A stretch of 64,000 nucleotides of DNA from a virus: positions 1-64,000 of IMG/VR virus record IMGVR_UViG_3300018080_000113, one strand, 5' to 3'. The translations under genes were made by a program, and so were the position numbers. The notes under the pieces were generated by a model that was given only the letters and a program-made list of their open reading frames with translations, did no database searches and had not been told where the DNA came from. Below are positions 27,357 through 37,900 of this stretch, in pieces (position 1 is the first letter of the stretch; the number at the start of each line of letters is the position of its first letter).

Positions 27357-29804
27357 CTACTCTCTTGTCCATACTACACTATTATCAGATGTAGTATATT
27401 CAGAGATTGTATTCCATGAAGGCTCTGATAAGCCACTTGTACCAGCGGTTGTACATTTATATAAGTCACCATCAGTAGACAGTACATAATCTCCTATAAC
27501 ATAAGCAGTTGAGGCAACCCAAGTATCAGCAAATCCAAAATTAAAACCTAGTGTTCTAAATGGTGCTTCTGCCCATTCACCAGTACTGCCACTTCCACCA
27601 ACTAAATCAATAACATCATAAGGACCACTGTGAGGATTGATAGTAATGAATGTAGCGCCGTCGATTCCCGCTGCAACATTGTCATCATCTCCAAGCACTT
27701 TCCATCCGAATGGAACATTACCTAGGTCGCTTACATATTCTCCTAGCAAGTATCTTGGTAGCGAAATACGAGCTGTAATAGTATTACTATAAATGTCTCT
27801 ATTATAATATGGACTCCAACAAGAAGCCTGGAATGTAACTAGTTTACTTGAAACAACCCAATAGCCACCACAAGAATAAGAGCTAGTTGGGCCACAGTCT
27901 AAGATTGATCCTGCTGGATATATAAGTCTCCAATATCCTTCGTGTGCATCTCCAGCCGTATCGATTCTTTCTGCAAGATATGGACGAAGAGGAACAACAG
28001 CACCAAGGGTGCCATCGATTGGATCGATAGCATATGGGTCATCGTTGTCAGCTCCACTGATCTGATAAAGAACAACCTTACGGCCGTTCATCTCTGTTCC
28101 TTCTACCGAATCTACCCAGTCTTCAAGATCATATTCAGCAAGCATTTCAGATTCCCAGCGAGCATAGTCAGCAGCATCATTAACCCATGCGGGGGTTTCA
28201 GAGTTATACAAAGAAAGAAGAAAGTCATCTACAGACTCATACCCAAGAATAGGATCGTCTTTAAGAATCTGGTAAATATAAATCTCATCTTCTTTGTTAG
28301 ATAAGCCAGCATCAGCTACTTTTAAAATAACTTCACGATCTCCTGGGTAATAAGGACTTGTTGTGTCTCTTACTGTCTTTGTGTAAAATCCCAAAGAGTC
28401 AGCTGAAGTTGGGGGCTGATAGTTTGTATATGCATTACCAGAAGAATCAGTTACAGAGACTGAAGAATATGCTCCTGCAAGATAACCAAGAGTAGATGGC
28501 GACATGTTAAAGTTAACTTCGATGTTTGGCACTGGCGATCCAGACGAACTAGTAACAGAAGCTTTCAAAATACCATAATCCGATCCAACAGAAATTGGCC
28601 CATACTCAACAGGATTAGTTCCCTGAATTGGTCGTTTGTTAATAGACAATACAATATTTGCTGGCTCTAGGTCAGCATGAGAAACACAAACAAAACCTTG
28701 GTTTACTGACTGTGTTACAGGATTAACATCTGCATCAGTTGCAATAATTTTTGTTTCTCTATCTAGTTCTTCATATTCAATACGAAGAGTAGTTGTATAT
28801 GTCGCCACTATATGTCTACCAACAGGCGGAATGCCTCCATTGTCTGCGGAGCCAAAGTAAACAATACCAAGATCTTTATCTAAGAAGTATCTGTTTCTAG
28901 TTGCATAGGACCAGTTTGTAGAAATTAACTCCCACCAGCTATCTACTTTTGTCCACTCTTCCCAAGCCGTATCGGTAGCAACATATAGATGAAACGAGCT
29001 GTCAGAAAGTACAGGGAAGTGAGGCAAATAAAATACCTGCCAAGGACTACCAGTAGATACGCCAAGATATTCACATGCGGCCAAGTCTTGATATGTGGAC
29101 GGCACAACACCATAGGTATTTGTGTAGTCTTTGTTGAACCATAGACGCACAAGGTTATCTATAGAATGATCTACGAAGAATTCTCTCTTTGTAGTATCAA
29201 CGTTAGCCCACGTTATCTTTCCAAGAGCAGAAACTGTTTCTAATTCTTCTCCGCCGCTATATGTACCAGTAAATCTATATGACTGTTCAACTCTTGTTTT
29301 GTATGAATTTTCTTTAAGATGATTTCTCTTAAATGTAGCAGCAAGAATTGGAGAACCAATATCTGGAGTAGAGTCTAGTTCAATATAGTTTCTACTATCT
29401 CTATTTGCAGTAGGGTCAACATATTGAATCTTGCTGTTATCGCCATAATAAAAATAGTCTGTGTTGTATCTAAAGTACTGACCGTGTCTTACTTCTGGAT
29501 ACCAATGTCGTTCGCCGTTTTGCAGCACCTCTTCAAAATCTTCTACAAAAAGATCTCCAAGATCAACAGAGCCTACGCCAGACTTAAAGTATTCTGATTC
29601 AGTAACTCCTTGTGTAGATGGATTTGCAAGCCTTGGAAGAGAAGGCAGGCGCAAGTCAAAAGGACTGCTCCACCTTTTAATGTCATACCGCCAACCATCT
29701 GGCAAATCTGTCGGATGCTCAAAGCCAACATATGGCTTCATGCTTGTGTCGCGAGTAACGATTTGTTTTGTTGTAACACTGATGCTTGGTCTTGGTATGC
29801 TCAT
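27357..29804 (-). CDS. Adhesin-type virion protein with Ig-like domain and C-terminal carbohydrate-binding-like module (815 aa)
   Basis: The start at 29804 directly follows the upstream stop. The N-terminal part is Tyr/Trp-rich and unrecognised. Residues ~395-500 (GILKASVTSSSGSPVPNIEV, then an NVNF-like strand and VSVTDSSGNAYTNY) form a bacterial Ig-like repeat of the Big_1/invasin type: 'A-x-V-x-x-x-x-G-x-P-V-P-x-x-x-V-x-F ... T-D-x-x-G-x-A'. The C-terminal ~60 residues (WVASTAYVIGDYVLSTDGDL, then YKCTTAGTSGLSEPSWN and VVWTRE) match the short Trp/Cys sugar-binding-like module common in phage adhesins. Together they suggest a surface-binding accessory fibre. Confidence 0.65.
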   Translation of the reverse strand: MSIPRPSISVTTKQIVTRDTSMKPYVGFEHPTDLPDGWRYDIKRWSSPFDLRLPSLPRLANPSTQGVTESEYFKSGVGSVDLGDLFVEDFEEVLQNGERHWYPEVRHGQYFRYNTDYFYYGDNSKIQYVDPTANRDSRNYIELDSTPDIGSPILAATFKRNHLKENSYKTRVEQSYRFTGTYSGGEELETVSALGKITWANVDTTKREFFVDHSIDNLVRLWFNKDYTNTYGVVPSTYQDLAACEYLGVSTGSPWQVFYLPHFPVLSDSSFHLYVATDTAWEEWTKVDSWWELISTNWSYATRNRYFLDKDLGIVYFGSADNGGIPPVGRHIVATYTTTLRIEYEELDRETKIIATDADVNPVTQSVNQGFVCVSHADLEPANIVLSINKRPIQGTNPVEYGPISVGSDYGILKASVTSSSGSPVPNIEVNFNMSPSTLGYLAGAYSSVSVTDSSGNAYTNYQPPTSADSLGFYTKTVRDTTSPYYPGDREVILKVADAGLSNKEDEIYIYQILKDDPILGYESVDDFLLSLYNSETPAWVNDAADYARWESEMLAEYDLEDWVDSVEGTEMNGRKVVLYQISGADNDDPYAIDPIDGTLGAVVPLRPYLAERIDTAGDAHEGYWRLIYPAGSILDCGPTSSYSCGGYWVVSSKLVTFQASCWSPYYNRDIYSNTITARISLPRYLLGEYVSDLGNVPFGWKVLGDDDNVAAGIDGATFITINPHSGPYDVIDLVGGSGSTGEWAEAPFRTLGFNFGFADTWVASTAYVIGDYVLSTDGDLYKCTTAGTSGLSEPSWNTISEYTTSDNSVVWTRE

Positions 29805-30755
29805 TTATTCGCCCCAGAATACTTCTGTCTCTTTAAACAGTTGATGAAAGGTTTCAGATCCTTCTTGGTTTGGCAGCGTATTAACTTCATCTCCAGAATC
29901 AAGAGTTTCATGTTCAAAGAGTTCGTATTGGAAATCATCATCCTGAAGAGTATAAATCTTTACAGGACTATAGTCTACTTCATAAGGGAAAGTAGCCGCA
30001 TGATATGAGACTCCAAGGTTTCCCTGTGGAATCGAATATGTATATAGTTTACCATTTATACGATCAATACGATACTCGCCATCTGCTGCTGGAGTAACAG
30101 CAACTTCTGTTGTAAGCAAATCACTTTCATCAAGAACGATACTGCCTTCAATGAGATTCTGTGCAGAAAGATAAGTAATCGAGTCTGTACGTAGTGGGTC
30201 GCCTTGAACATAGGTGTCAGTGTTGCCACGAATAAGATTCGTAGAATGCATATTTGGACGTATATCGCTATATATCGTAGCACTAAAATATGTAGAAGTA
30301 TTTATTTGAGCAACAAGATCTTCTAGGAAATACCCAGTATCTTCAGGACGATAGGTACGTATAGTCATATCTATTGTCTCTGTACCGTCTGGTCTATGGT
30401 CATTATACAAAACAACCTTATTAGCTAGAATTTCTACTCTAGGATTTCTAGCTACTGGGTCTCCACTGCTATCAAGCTTGAGTGTGATCTGGATAGCTTT
30501 CTCGCGAGCGTAACCAAGCTCTCTTGTAATGCCATTGATTACTCCGTCGTATATGCCTCCGCTTGGATGAACAGCTACGTCCATCATTCTCTGTTTAAAA
30601 TCTATATTCGATTCGCCATCTAGTCTACGCAAAGACAGCATGTCAGAGACAAGATCAAAATGATTAACAACATTCTTTGCAGTTGGTGTGCCACTATACT
30701 CTGACGGCACATCAACATAGAAAGAGAAACCTTGGAATTTTATATTGTTACCCAT
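29805..30755 (-). CDS. Baseplate-associated protein (316 aa), tentative
   Basis: The start at 30755 overlaps the previous stop (TAATG). Residues ~30-85 (DLVSDMLSLRRLDGESNIDF, then KQRMMDVAVHPSGGIYDGVI, then NGITRELG) follow a pattern seen in tail protein I or wedge-type baseplate components: 'R-x-x-G-E-x-x-x-x-F-x-x-R ... G-x-x-x-G-x-x-x-x-I-x-R-x-L-G'. The rest is beta-rich with no catalytic motif. It comes directly after gp25-like, baseplate-J and one other gene, the normal position for proteins that join fibres to the baseplate. The specific family is uncertain. Confidence 0.5.
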   Translation of the reverse strand: MGNNIKFQGFSFYVDVPSEYSGTPTAKNVVNHFDLVSDMLSLRRLDGESNIDFKQRMMDVAVHPSGGIYDGVINGITRELGYAREKAIQITLKLDSSGDPVARNPRVEILANKVVLYNDHRPDGTETIDMTIRTYRPEDTGYFLEDLVAQINTSTYFSATIYSDIRPNMHSTNLIRGNTDTYVQGDPLRTDSITYLSAQNLIEGSIVLDESDLLTTEVAVTPAADGEYRIDRINGKLYTYSIPQGNLGVSYHAATFPYEVDYSPVKIYTLQDDDFQYELFEHETLDSGDEVNTLPNQEGSETFHQLFKETEVFWGE

Positions 30756-32392
30756 TATGTTGTCACCCGAATTGTTGGATATTGTTCTTTACACCAGATT
30801 TTTTTATTTTGATAGTCCACTATAAAGTAGTCATGAAATATTTCCAGCAAATGTACAGAGCCATATTTTTTTAACCATACACGATAGTCAGAATCAATTC
30901 CAATTTCTTCTGATTCTACAAGTGCAAAGGGAAGAGAGTACTGTGCTTCTGGACTAATAGAAGGAAGGAAAAATAAATATTTAGTTTTGTATGTTGCAGA
31001 CACACTAAGCTCACTGTCCCAATATTGAGACTCAAGAGTAACTACGTATATTCCATTTTTCATAAAGGTGATTGGAATTTGTCTGTCTACAAATATTCCA
31101 TCAGACCAACGCGTATTATCAATCCATGCGTCTGTGGTGGTTGAGAGCAACACACCACTTGCTGAAATATAGTACTCAAGATCGTCAGGATCTGATATGT
31201 GCCATCTAATTCTAGAAGGAGGATCTAGCACTGCGTTATTTCTTGTTCGCAATACAGCCGTTTCTCCTCTAGTATAAATCCACTTAGAAGACCATAGGTC
31301 GATCTTGGTCTCTGGGCTCTCGTCTTCTAATTTTTGTGTATTAGGAAATTCTAAAGAAGTATCATATACATAAAAGTTATTGTCATCAATTGCATACATG
31401 AATCGAGAATTCGGCTTTAAGACAAATCCAGTTAAATCCACATTATTGTCACTCTCATCAAGCAGCTCAATTTCATATGCCGACTCTCGTTCTTCAAGGC
31501 CAGAACGAACTATATCAAAGTCACTAACGGTATAGCCTTCTCCAACAAGAGTAGAGCCAAAAGATCTTGTGTTTAAATCAAGATACAGCGGGCGTTCTCC
31601 ACCTGCAGCAGGAACAAGAATATTTTGATTGTCTAGAGTGCCGTTGCGGCCCCAGGGGAAAATCTCAAGTGTTACGTATGCTTCTACATCAACATAACTA
31701 ACCATAACACTACTAACAGTTTGCCATTCATTGACTGTTTTAAAAGTACCGTTATATCTTAATGGAACTGCCTCTGTAACTTCTGTTCCTTTGCGAGTCG
31801 TACCAGCAATATAAAACTTAGGGTAATAAATACGATCTGAGGAGCGCATCTCCCATGTCTCATTGTCTTCTAGTGTTATATATAGATGACCGTCAATAAG
31901 TATATTGCCAGGAACGACAGCACTAAGATTAGCAACTTGAGTACGTGGGACTACTTCACTATATGCATATGAAGTTTCTCCGTCGCTAATACGAGACACA
32001 ATATTATCATATGCTAATGTTTCAATATCATTTTTCTCTGCCTGTGTAATCTGATATTCAGTTCCACTTATTGTGGCATAGACAGTTGGAGGAGTATATG
32101 TTGCTACTCCAGAAGAATCATCTTCAGATGTAAATTCCATCTCATCTGGAATGTCGAGCTTATAAAGAACAGATAGTTCATTCATGTCTGCCGTGGAAGC
32201 AAACATATTAAATCGTTCTCTTGTAAGCTGCTGTATTGTTTCTTGTATATAAAGAGCAACAGGATTTAATAACTGTTGGCCAACAGAGACAGGACTCTTA
32301 CGAATATGAGACCACTCAGGTGCTCTATTTAGAACTCTCTGTGTAATCCACGAACGAGGGTATCTTCTTGTTGGGTAAATTCCAAGTGTCAT
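30755..32392 (-). CDS. Baseplate or tail protein (545 aa), unrecognised
   Basis: The start at 32392 overlaps the stop of the baseplate-J gene (TAATG) and has GGAG upstream. The N-terminal ~90 residues are Arg-rich and helical (SWITQRVLNRAPEWSHIRKS, IQETIQQLTRERFNMF), like an attachment segment. The rest is beta-rich with Ig-like spacing (KNGIYVVTLESQYWDSELSV), ending near YFIVDYQNKKIWCKEQYPTI. It is strictly coupled between baseplate genes, so it is probably a wedge-periphery or fibre-socket protein. No catalytic motif was seen. Confidence 0.5.
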   Translation of the reverse strand: MTLGIYPTRRYPRSWITQRVLNRAPEWSHIRKSPVSVGQQLLNPVALYIQETIQQLTRERFNMFASTADMNELSVLYKLDIPDEMEFTSEDDSSGVATYTPPTVYATISGTEYQITQAEKNDIETLAYDNIVSRISDGETSYAYSEVVPRTQVANLSAVVPGNILIDGHLYITLEDNETWEMRSSDRIYYPKFYIAGTTRKGTEVTEAVPLRYNGTFKTVNEWQTVSSVMVSYVDVEAYVTLEIFPWGRNGTLDNQNILVPAAGGERPLYLDLNTRSFGSTLVGEGYTVSDFDIVRSGLEERESAYEIELLDESDNNVDLTGFVLKPNSRFMYAIDDNNFYVYDTSLEFPNTQKLEDESPETKIDLWSSKWIYTRGETAVLRTRNNAVLDPPSRIRWHISDPDDLEYYISASGVLLSTTTDAWIDNTRWSDGIFVDRQIPITFMKNGIYVVTLESQYWDSELSVSATYKTKYLFFLPSISPEAQYSLPFALVESEEIGIDSDYRVWLKKYGSVHLLEIFHDYFIVDYQNKKIWCKEQYPTIRVTT

Positions 32393-33657
32393 TAGGCGCG
32401 GCTCCTAGTCATAAACTGAATACCTCTGTGTCTTCCTGATGTTTCAAGAATAACACGTTCATTATAAAGAGGTTCTATTCTATCGCCAGAAACTATATTG
32501 CGTACTGTTCCTGCTTTAATAGGGTCATTGCGATAGGCATAAACTTCTTCGAACTTGTTTGAGCTTACTGCTCCAATGCTAAATGCGTAAGGAGTAGCCT
32601 GTAGTAATATATCAATAATGTCAGAGAAATAAACGGCTTCTCCAATACCTGTATTGTTAAGGAAATTCTCAAGAGCATTGCGCATATCTTTATAACCCTC
32701 GGCAATCTGTGCAGTAGTGGCTCTAGGGTTCCATGTGACTGCCGCAACAAACTCAAGACCAATTGGAGATGGAGCTAAAACAAAAGGACGTACACCAAAT
32801 GAAGTAACACTCTGACAGGCAGCAGTAACCTCTGCAAGCAGTCGTGGACTTGTGGTAGGGGTAAGGCTCTTAACATAAAGAGAATACGTTCCTGGGCCTT
32901 GCTCGGCCATTACAGGCTTAATATCTGCAACACCAGGCACACTAATAGCTGCAAGTCTAATGGCTGCATAGATAGAAAGGTTACGAGCTTCAAATACTTC
33001 AGAAAGTCTAAAGCGATAAGAGTCATCTGTTTCTCTGTCTTCGCCATTTGAGATAGCATATCTATTTGTACACTTAAGACCAGTGTTGCTAGTTGAAAAC
33101 AACAGATAGGAAACAAAGTCATGCTGATTAAGAACATTGCGGGGAACATCTGAGTTCCTGCCCTCAAGAACAGATCTTGCAGAAACATAAACAAACTGCT
33201 GGCCTGCTTCTGCAACTACTTGTTCTGTAGTTGAATAGCTAATAATAGCTTGGTTCTCAATACCAGGAGTAATTACAGAACCTTCATATGGAACTGTTTG
33301 TATTGTTGTGCCAACAGGAATAGTGATGTCGGCTCCACCATTAAGGTCGCCAAAGGTTCCGGTACTAACATAGAACATAATGTTCTCGTCTGTGGCTTCT
33401 GCATGAGATGGTTCTCGACGAGGAAGGTTCATCATGTCGCCAAAGAAATCTAGGAACTTACCATCTGCATATTTAATAAATGCCTGCAAAAGATTAGAGT
33501 CAAACGTAGCATGCTGACCTGCTTGTTCTTCAGCAACACTGTCCAAAATAAATCTAGCTTTGGCACCAGGTGCAAGTTGAGTAATATTTGTACTTCTGCT
33601 TAAATGATCAAGAGCATCAGATACAATGTCTCGTTGTGTTCTTTCAAAAAATGCCAT
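32392..33657 (-). CDS. Baseplate J-like protein (421 aa)
   Basis: Baseplate wedge protein of the P2 gpJ / Mu gp47 / T4 gp6 family. The usual order is present: an N-terminal helical part (IVSDALDHLSRSTNITQLAP, KARFILDSVAEEQAGQHATF), a 'DITIPVGTTIQT' strand typical of the family after the first third, and then EDRETDDSYRFRLSEVFEAR, which matches the 'E-x-D-x-x-x-R-x-R' signature. After it come PGVADIKPVMAEQGPGTYSL and a C-terminal domain (GIGEAVYFSDIIDILLQATP). Length is typical. It lies directly after a gp25-like gene, as in most contractile tails. Confidence 0.85.
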   Translation of the reverse strand: MAFFERTQRDIVSDALDHLSRSTNITQLAPGAKARFILDSVAEEQAGQHATFDSNLLQAFIKYADGKFLDFFGDMMNLPRREPSHAEATDENIMFYVSTGTFGDLNGGADITIPVGTTIQTVPYEGSVITPGIENQAIISYSTTEQVVAEAGQQFVYVSARSVLEGRNSDVPRNVLNQHDFVSYLLFSTSNTGLKCTNRYAISNGEDRETDDSYRFRLSEVFEARNLSIYAAIRLAAISVPGVADIKPVMAEQGPGTYSLYVKSLTPTTSPRLLAEVTAACQSVTSFGVRPFVLAPSPIGLEFVAAVTWNPRATTAQIAEGYKDMRNALENFLNNTGIGEAVYFSDIIDILLQATPYAFSIGAVSSNKFEEVYAYRNDPIKAGTVRNIVSGDRIEPLYNERVILETSGRHRGIQFMTRSRA

Positions 33658-33670
33658 ATTATTTTAGCTC

Positions 33671-34111
33671 CTACCGAACAAAGTATGCATGATTTTCGGA
33701 GTAATCGTAAAGGAAATTAATGCCTAAATAATCGCTACCACCATTCTTGGCAGTAGGAACAACCTTCACAGAGATCCTAACCATCAGTTTATCAACATCT
33801 ATTGGAACATATTTTACATCTAGATCAGCATTACTAACCAAGCCGTTTCTAGTGATCGATGTAACAACTCTTGTCTTAATAGCTTCTGCTGTATATTTTG
33901 TATTAGGCTCACCAACATAGTCTTCCATGCTTGCGCCTAAGTCTGGATAGTTTCTCCAGTCGCCAACAGCAGACATAGTACGAGTGCGAATTTCTTCATA
34001 TAAAGATCGCAATGGATCCTCGTAAGTATCCATAATGTCACCGTTATGTCCTAAAACTAAATCTCCTCTGGACGACCAACCAAGATCTGTTCTGTCATAA
34101 ATTTGTGGCAT
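33671..34111 (-). CDS. gp25-like baseplate wedge protein (146 aa)
   Basis: Matches the T4 gp25 / P2 gpW family in length and order. An N-terminal strand GDLVLGHNGDIMDTYEDPLR precedes a helix (SLYEEIRTRTMSAVGDWRNY), then the conserved 'Y-P-x-x-G' (NYPDLGASMEDYVG), and a helix (TAEAIKTRVVTSITRNG) followed by beta strands LDVKYVPIDVDKLMVRISVK. Family members join the sheath's first ring to the baseplate. The start at 34111 overlaps the upstream stop as TAATG and has GGAG nearby. Confidence 0.8.
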   Translation of the reverse strand: MPQIYDRTDLGWSSRGDLVLGHNGDIMDTYEDPLRSLYEEIRTRTMSAVGDWRNYPDLGASMEDYVGEPNTKYTAEAIKTRVVTSITRNGLVSNADLDVKYVPIDVDKLMVRISVKVVPTAKNGGSDYLGINFLYDYSENHAYFVR

Positions 34112-34458
34112 TATATTGCTCCAGCAGCTGTTACTCCGCCAATGAGTGCGCCCATTACTGCAACTTGTTTAACAAGCTTGGCAACTTGTTTGACAGGAGG
34201 ATCGATCATATACATTGGAGTTGGTGTAGCCATTGTAGAAGGAAGCATTCCAGCAATTGTGTTTTGAAATGTAAACAAGCCACCTACACGGATTTGATTT
34301 GGGCTGGTTGCCAAACTAATTGGGCCAGTAATAGTTGTTCCGCGCTCATCAACCATAATTCCATTGTCTTCATTCACAGTAATTCTTACTGTGTTTTCAG
34401 AAATAACAACACCAGCCTTAGAGCTTGGATGTACTTTAATTGTTTTTGGATCTGCCAT
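34111..34458 (-). CDS. Small baseplate/spike-associated protein (115 aa)
   Basis: Beta-rich N-terminal part (KAGVVISENTVRITVNEDNG, IMVDERGTTITGPISLATSP) with the short-strand pattern of spike beta-helices. Its C-terminus is hydrophobic and helical (VAKLVKQVAVMGALIGGVTA), a possible membrane or packing segment. It lies between the hub region and the gp25-like protein, where spike and hub-cap genes usually sit, so a tail-spike or PAAR-like role is possible, but no His/Cys metal-binding PAAR pattern is visible. The start at 34458 has an AAGGAG box. Confidence 0.55.
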   Translation of the reverse strand: MADPKTIKVHPSSKAGVVISENTVRITVNEDNGIMVDERGTTITGPISLATSPNQIRVGGLFTFQNTIAGMLPSTMATPTPMYMIDPPVKQVAKLVKQVAVMGALIGGVTAAGAI

Positions 34459-34475
34459 AATTTCTCCTTGTTGTT

Positions 34476-34484
34476 ATTATACCA
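34476..34484 (-). promoter_or_regulatory. Possible extended -10 element
   Basis: TGGTATAAT, a perfect extended -10 sequence, lies in the 26-base gap before the 115-aa gene. It overlaps the stop of the upstream gene. No -35 box was found. It could start an internal transcript for the baseplate and fibre genes, but the match could be chance. Confidence 0.25.
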
Positions 34485-34925
34485 TTACATCATACCAGAA
34501 CCTGGAGGTGCATATGCAGCTCCTTTGGCAACTAATTCGTTAGCAACACTAACAGCTTCAAACTTGCCGCCCTCTAGTTCTTGAAGGCGTCTAGTAACAA
34601 GAGCAACACCATTGTTTACAGTTGTGCCTTGATAAAATACAATTGCTTCCCATCGTTCTTGGTCTCCGCCAGTCATATTACTAGGCGTTCCATATAGTTG
34701 AGATAATTGGTCTTCTGTTCCAATAATAGGAATAGGACCTGTCTTCCCAACAACTTGGCCTGCTCCATCAAGAAGATCCATAAAGAAGACATATAGTCCT
34801 TTGTGAGATTCTTTAAGAACAGCACGAGCATTCTTAAACCTGCTAACATCTATATGGTCTAGCTTGCTACCAACTCTATTAAGATGAGCACCAAGTGAAC
34901 TATGTCCTCCAAATTCTCTACTCAT
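34485..34925 (-). CDS. Small baseplate-region protein (146 aa), unrecognised
   Basis: The start at 34925 has GGAGG upstream and overlaps the end of the hub gene by 8 bases. An N-terminal region (SSLGAHLNRVGSKLDHIDVS) precedes a beta-rich middle (HKGLYVFFMDLLDGAGQVVG), then a GPIPIIGTEDQLSQLYGTPS turn and a helix ending in LQELEGGKFEAVSVANELVA. No catalytic motif or known family was seen. Its position suggests a hub or spike accessory. Confidence 0.55.
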   Translation of the reverse strand: MSREFGGHSSLGAHLNRVGSKLDHIDVSRFKNARAVLKESHKGLYVFFMDLLDGAGQVVGKTGPIPIIGTEDQLSQLYGTPSNMTGGDQERWEAIVFYQGTTVNNGVALVTRRLQELEGGKFEAVSVANELVAKGAAYAPPGSGMM

Positions 34926-37900
34926 TTGGGTTTGCCTCCTTTAATCCACCTGTTGCATCTGCGCCGAAGAATTCATAGAAGCCAGCAGCCATATCAACAC
35001 GAGCATTAAACATTGCTTCAGAAAGATCAAATTTTCTCCAAGCACTTCCAAGATCATCCCAGTATTGATTCCATTTGCCAAACAGACTAAAGAACAAAGA
35101 TGTTTTGTTAGATCCAAGAGTATTGCTAATAAATGGTTTTCCACCAAGCGTTAATGGTGTTGCCACTACTGGAGCGCCTTCTTGTGTCCACGTCATAAAC
35201 TTTACACCAGCAGCAAGGCCCAAGTGGCTAATGCCTTTAAGTGCAGTCCAAGCAGGATTTGGAGTAAGAACATCTCCCCATGTAAAAGACATGGCAGACG
35301 AGGTAATATCAAATACAGTAGCAGTGTAATAATCATTAACCTCTAGGCACAGATCTGGAGTAATGATAGAAACAAATCCATTGTCACGATTAAAGATATG
35401 AGTAACAGATTCTACTTCAATAGGACCTGTCATATTAATAGAACTATCGTTCAAATAACAAACATCATATGGCTTCAGTTTCTCGTCTCCAACAATACAT
35501 AACTCGCCTTTGTATGAGTCTCTTAGTGTTCTGGCAAATAGGCCCTGCGCATAGCGTTTAGCCATATCGCTTGTAACACAAGAAGGATACTCTGCTCTAT
35601 ACGAACGAATAGAAGAGTCAGGAATATTCTCATCAAGACGTAATGCCAAAAATCCTGCTTCTCCACGTGCAACTTCTGCTATGTTCTCTGCAGTGTCGTC
35701 TGCATCTGGATCAGTGATAGTATTTTCACTCTCACTATAGTTAAGTTCGATTTCATTGTATGTGCCATCAACCGATGTTCTAATCTCATTGTATAAAATA
35801 TGATGGAAGCTATCGAAATAATGATAGTTTCTAAATGGCACATAGCGACCAAACAATTCACCTAAACTAAAACCAACATCAAATCTTGAGCCAATAGTCA
35901 TGATGTCATTAAACAAGGCAGAGCCAAATTCTGGACTCTTCTCGACAAACTTAACAAGTTCATTAACCATTCCATTATGCAACAAATTAAGCCCCTCTTT
36001 ACGAATCTTTATGATGTCATTTTTTGCACTTCTTGAAAGCTGAACTTCAAGAGCACTAGGAGGCTTGCTCCAGTAATGCTGAACCTTATTGCCAAAGAAC
36101 ATAGTCATTCTAGGTTCGTGTCCATATGGTACGGCCGAAGAAATATATCCGGGGTGACGGAGTTCGTGTTCTTTAAAGATCTCCCAAGAGGTTTGTTTTA
36201 GAGGTCTGTAAATGCATGCATTGTTCCAAAACTTTGTCCAGGTAGACGCATATGAATCAGGAGGCGGAGCATAGATATTGTCATCTTGTTGGAAGTTCTT
36301 AAATTGATATTGATTAAAAACAGATTCAAGTCCTCTTGTAGACCATTCTTGTAGAATGTTAGTAGGACTCAAATCGGAAATAAGATTTGTGCCTCTTCCT
36401 CCGGTCCATGCATGTCTTGCAGCTGCAGGATTGTCCATTGCAAATCTATCCTGTCTACCAAAGTTGACAATAGACGGATGGATTGTTGAGCCCGAAAGAA
36501 CCTCTTGTGAGGACATAAAATACGGGCCGTTTTCAAGAGGACCGAACTCTACAGATTCTAGCTCTGCCCCATACCCTTGACATGCAATTTCAATAATCTT
36601 GCCTTTTTCTGCTAAAGACATCTCAACAACCTGACCAAGGAAAACACTTTCAAGGTTGTCTTGGTTTGCTGCATACCCTAAACGAATTTGAACTTTAACT
36701 CCATCTTGAAGGATCATTTTTTCGAACGGGTGTTCTCTTTCGGTATCTGCAAAAATACCTTGCTTCTCTGCATTCTTTCCGTACTTGGTGTGGCTTTTGT
36801 CACTTTCGCCAAAACGTCTACGTAATAAAAGACCACCAACATTTGTCATTCTAATAATTGCCATGTCTGCTGCAATTTTTCTAGAACGTGTAATCTTAAT
36901 TTCTTGAATAGCAGAGTAGCTATAGAAATCATCAAACGCCCTTACGACTCCGCCTTCAACAAGTTCAGTCTCGGTGCTATCGTCTTCAATAAAAAATATT
37001 TTAAAGGTAGGATATGCACGACGCATTGAAAGATCATTTTGTTTCTTTCCTAAAGAAACCCTAGATGCAGCCTGTGCCATTTGGTCAAATTCTTTATCCT
37101 TCTTAATCTTCGAGAAAACATGATCATATTTGGCAGCTGCCATATCAATACCAGCGCTAGTAGCTCTTTCAAATTGTTTTTCAAATTGTTTTTCAAAAAA
37201 CTTAGTAAATGCGCCAAAAACTCCTCCTGTAGCTACACCTCCAGCAATTCTACCAGCATCACTACTTTTCGCTTCGTCTATTTCTTCTTTAACGGCTGCT
37301 TCTTTCTCTGCTTTTGTTTCTCCAAAAGTCACAGCTCCGTCAGGAGTAACAGTTATTTCTCCAGGCAATACCTCAGTCGGAAAAGTGGTATCAGCAGCTT
37401 TTTGTTTAGCGGCCTCAATATCATCTGCAAGTTTTTGTGTAGATGGTTCTGTAAGTTTTCCAGACATGGCATCATCAACAGAAGCATATAAAGGATTAGG
37501 GCCAAATACTAATGCTTCTTCCGCACCTTTGTACATTGCTTTTATAAGATTACTATTGTCTCTTTCGGTAATAGGGCTGTCCCAATTACGACCATTACGA
37601 ACATAAGCAGGCATTTTTAAAAGATTATTTAGATATGTCTTACGCTGGTCGGTTGGAGTCCCATCTCCAAGATTTGCCGAAACAGCACTTTGCCACTTTT
37701 GAACACCGGCAATAGCAGGGTCTTGTTTGTCTTTTCGAGTATAAAGAGGTTCCCATGATTTTGCTCCATTTGTATAAAAATCCCAATAAGAAGAAACATT
37801 ACGTTCTCCCTCAGACCGTTCATGTTCTGAAGCTCGTTGTTCAAGTATACGAGGTAAGTTTTTAGACAGATACGAGCCACCAAGAAAACATTTGTCTATA

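Noticed and set aside
27349-27372. Upstream start codon for the 959-aa fibre gene
   Set aside because: It overlaps the previous gene and has no ribosome binding site, while ATG 27348 has GGAG at the right spacing.
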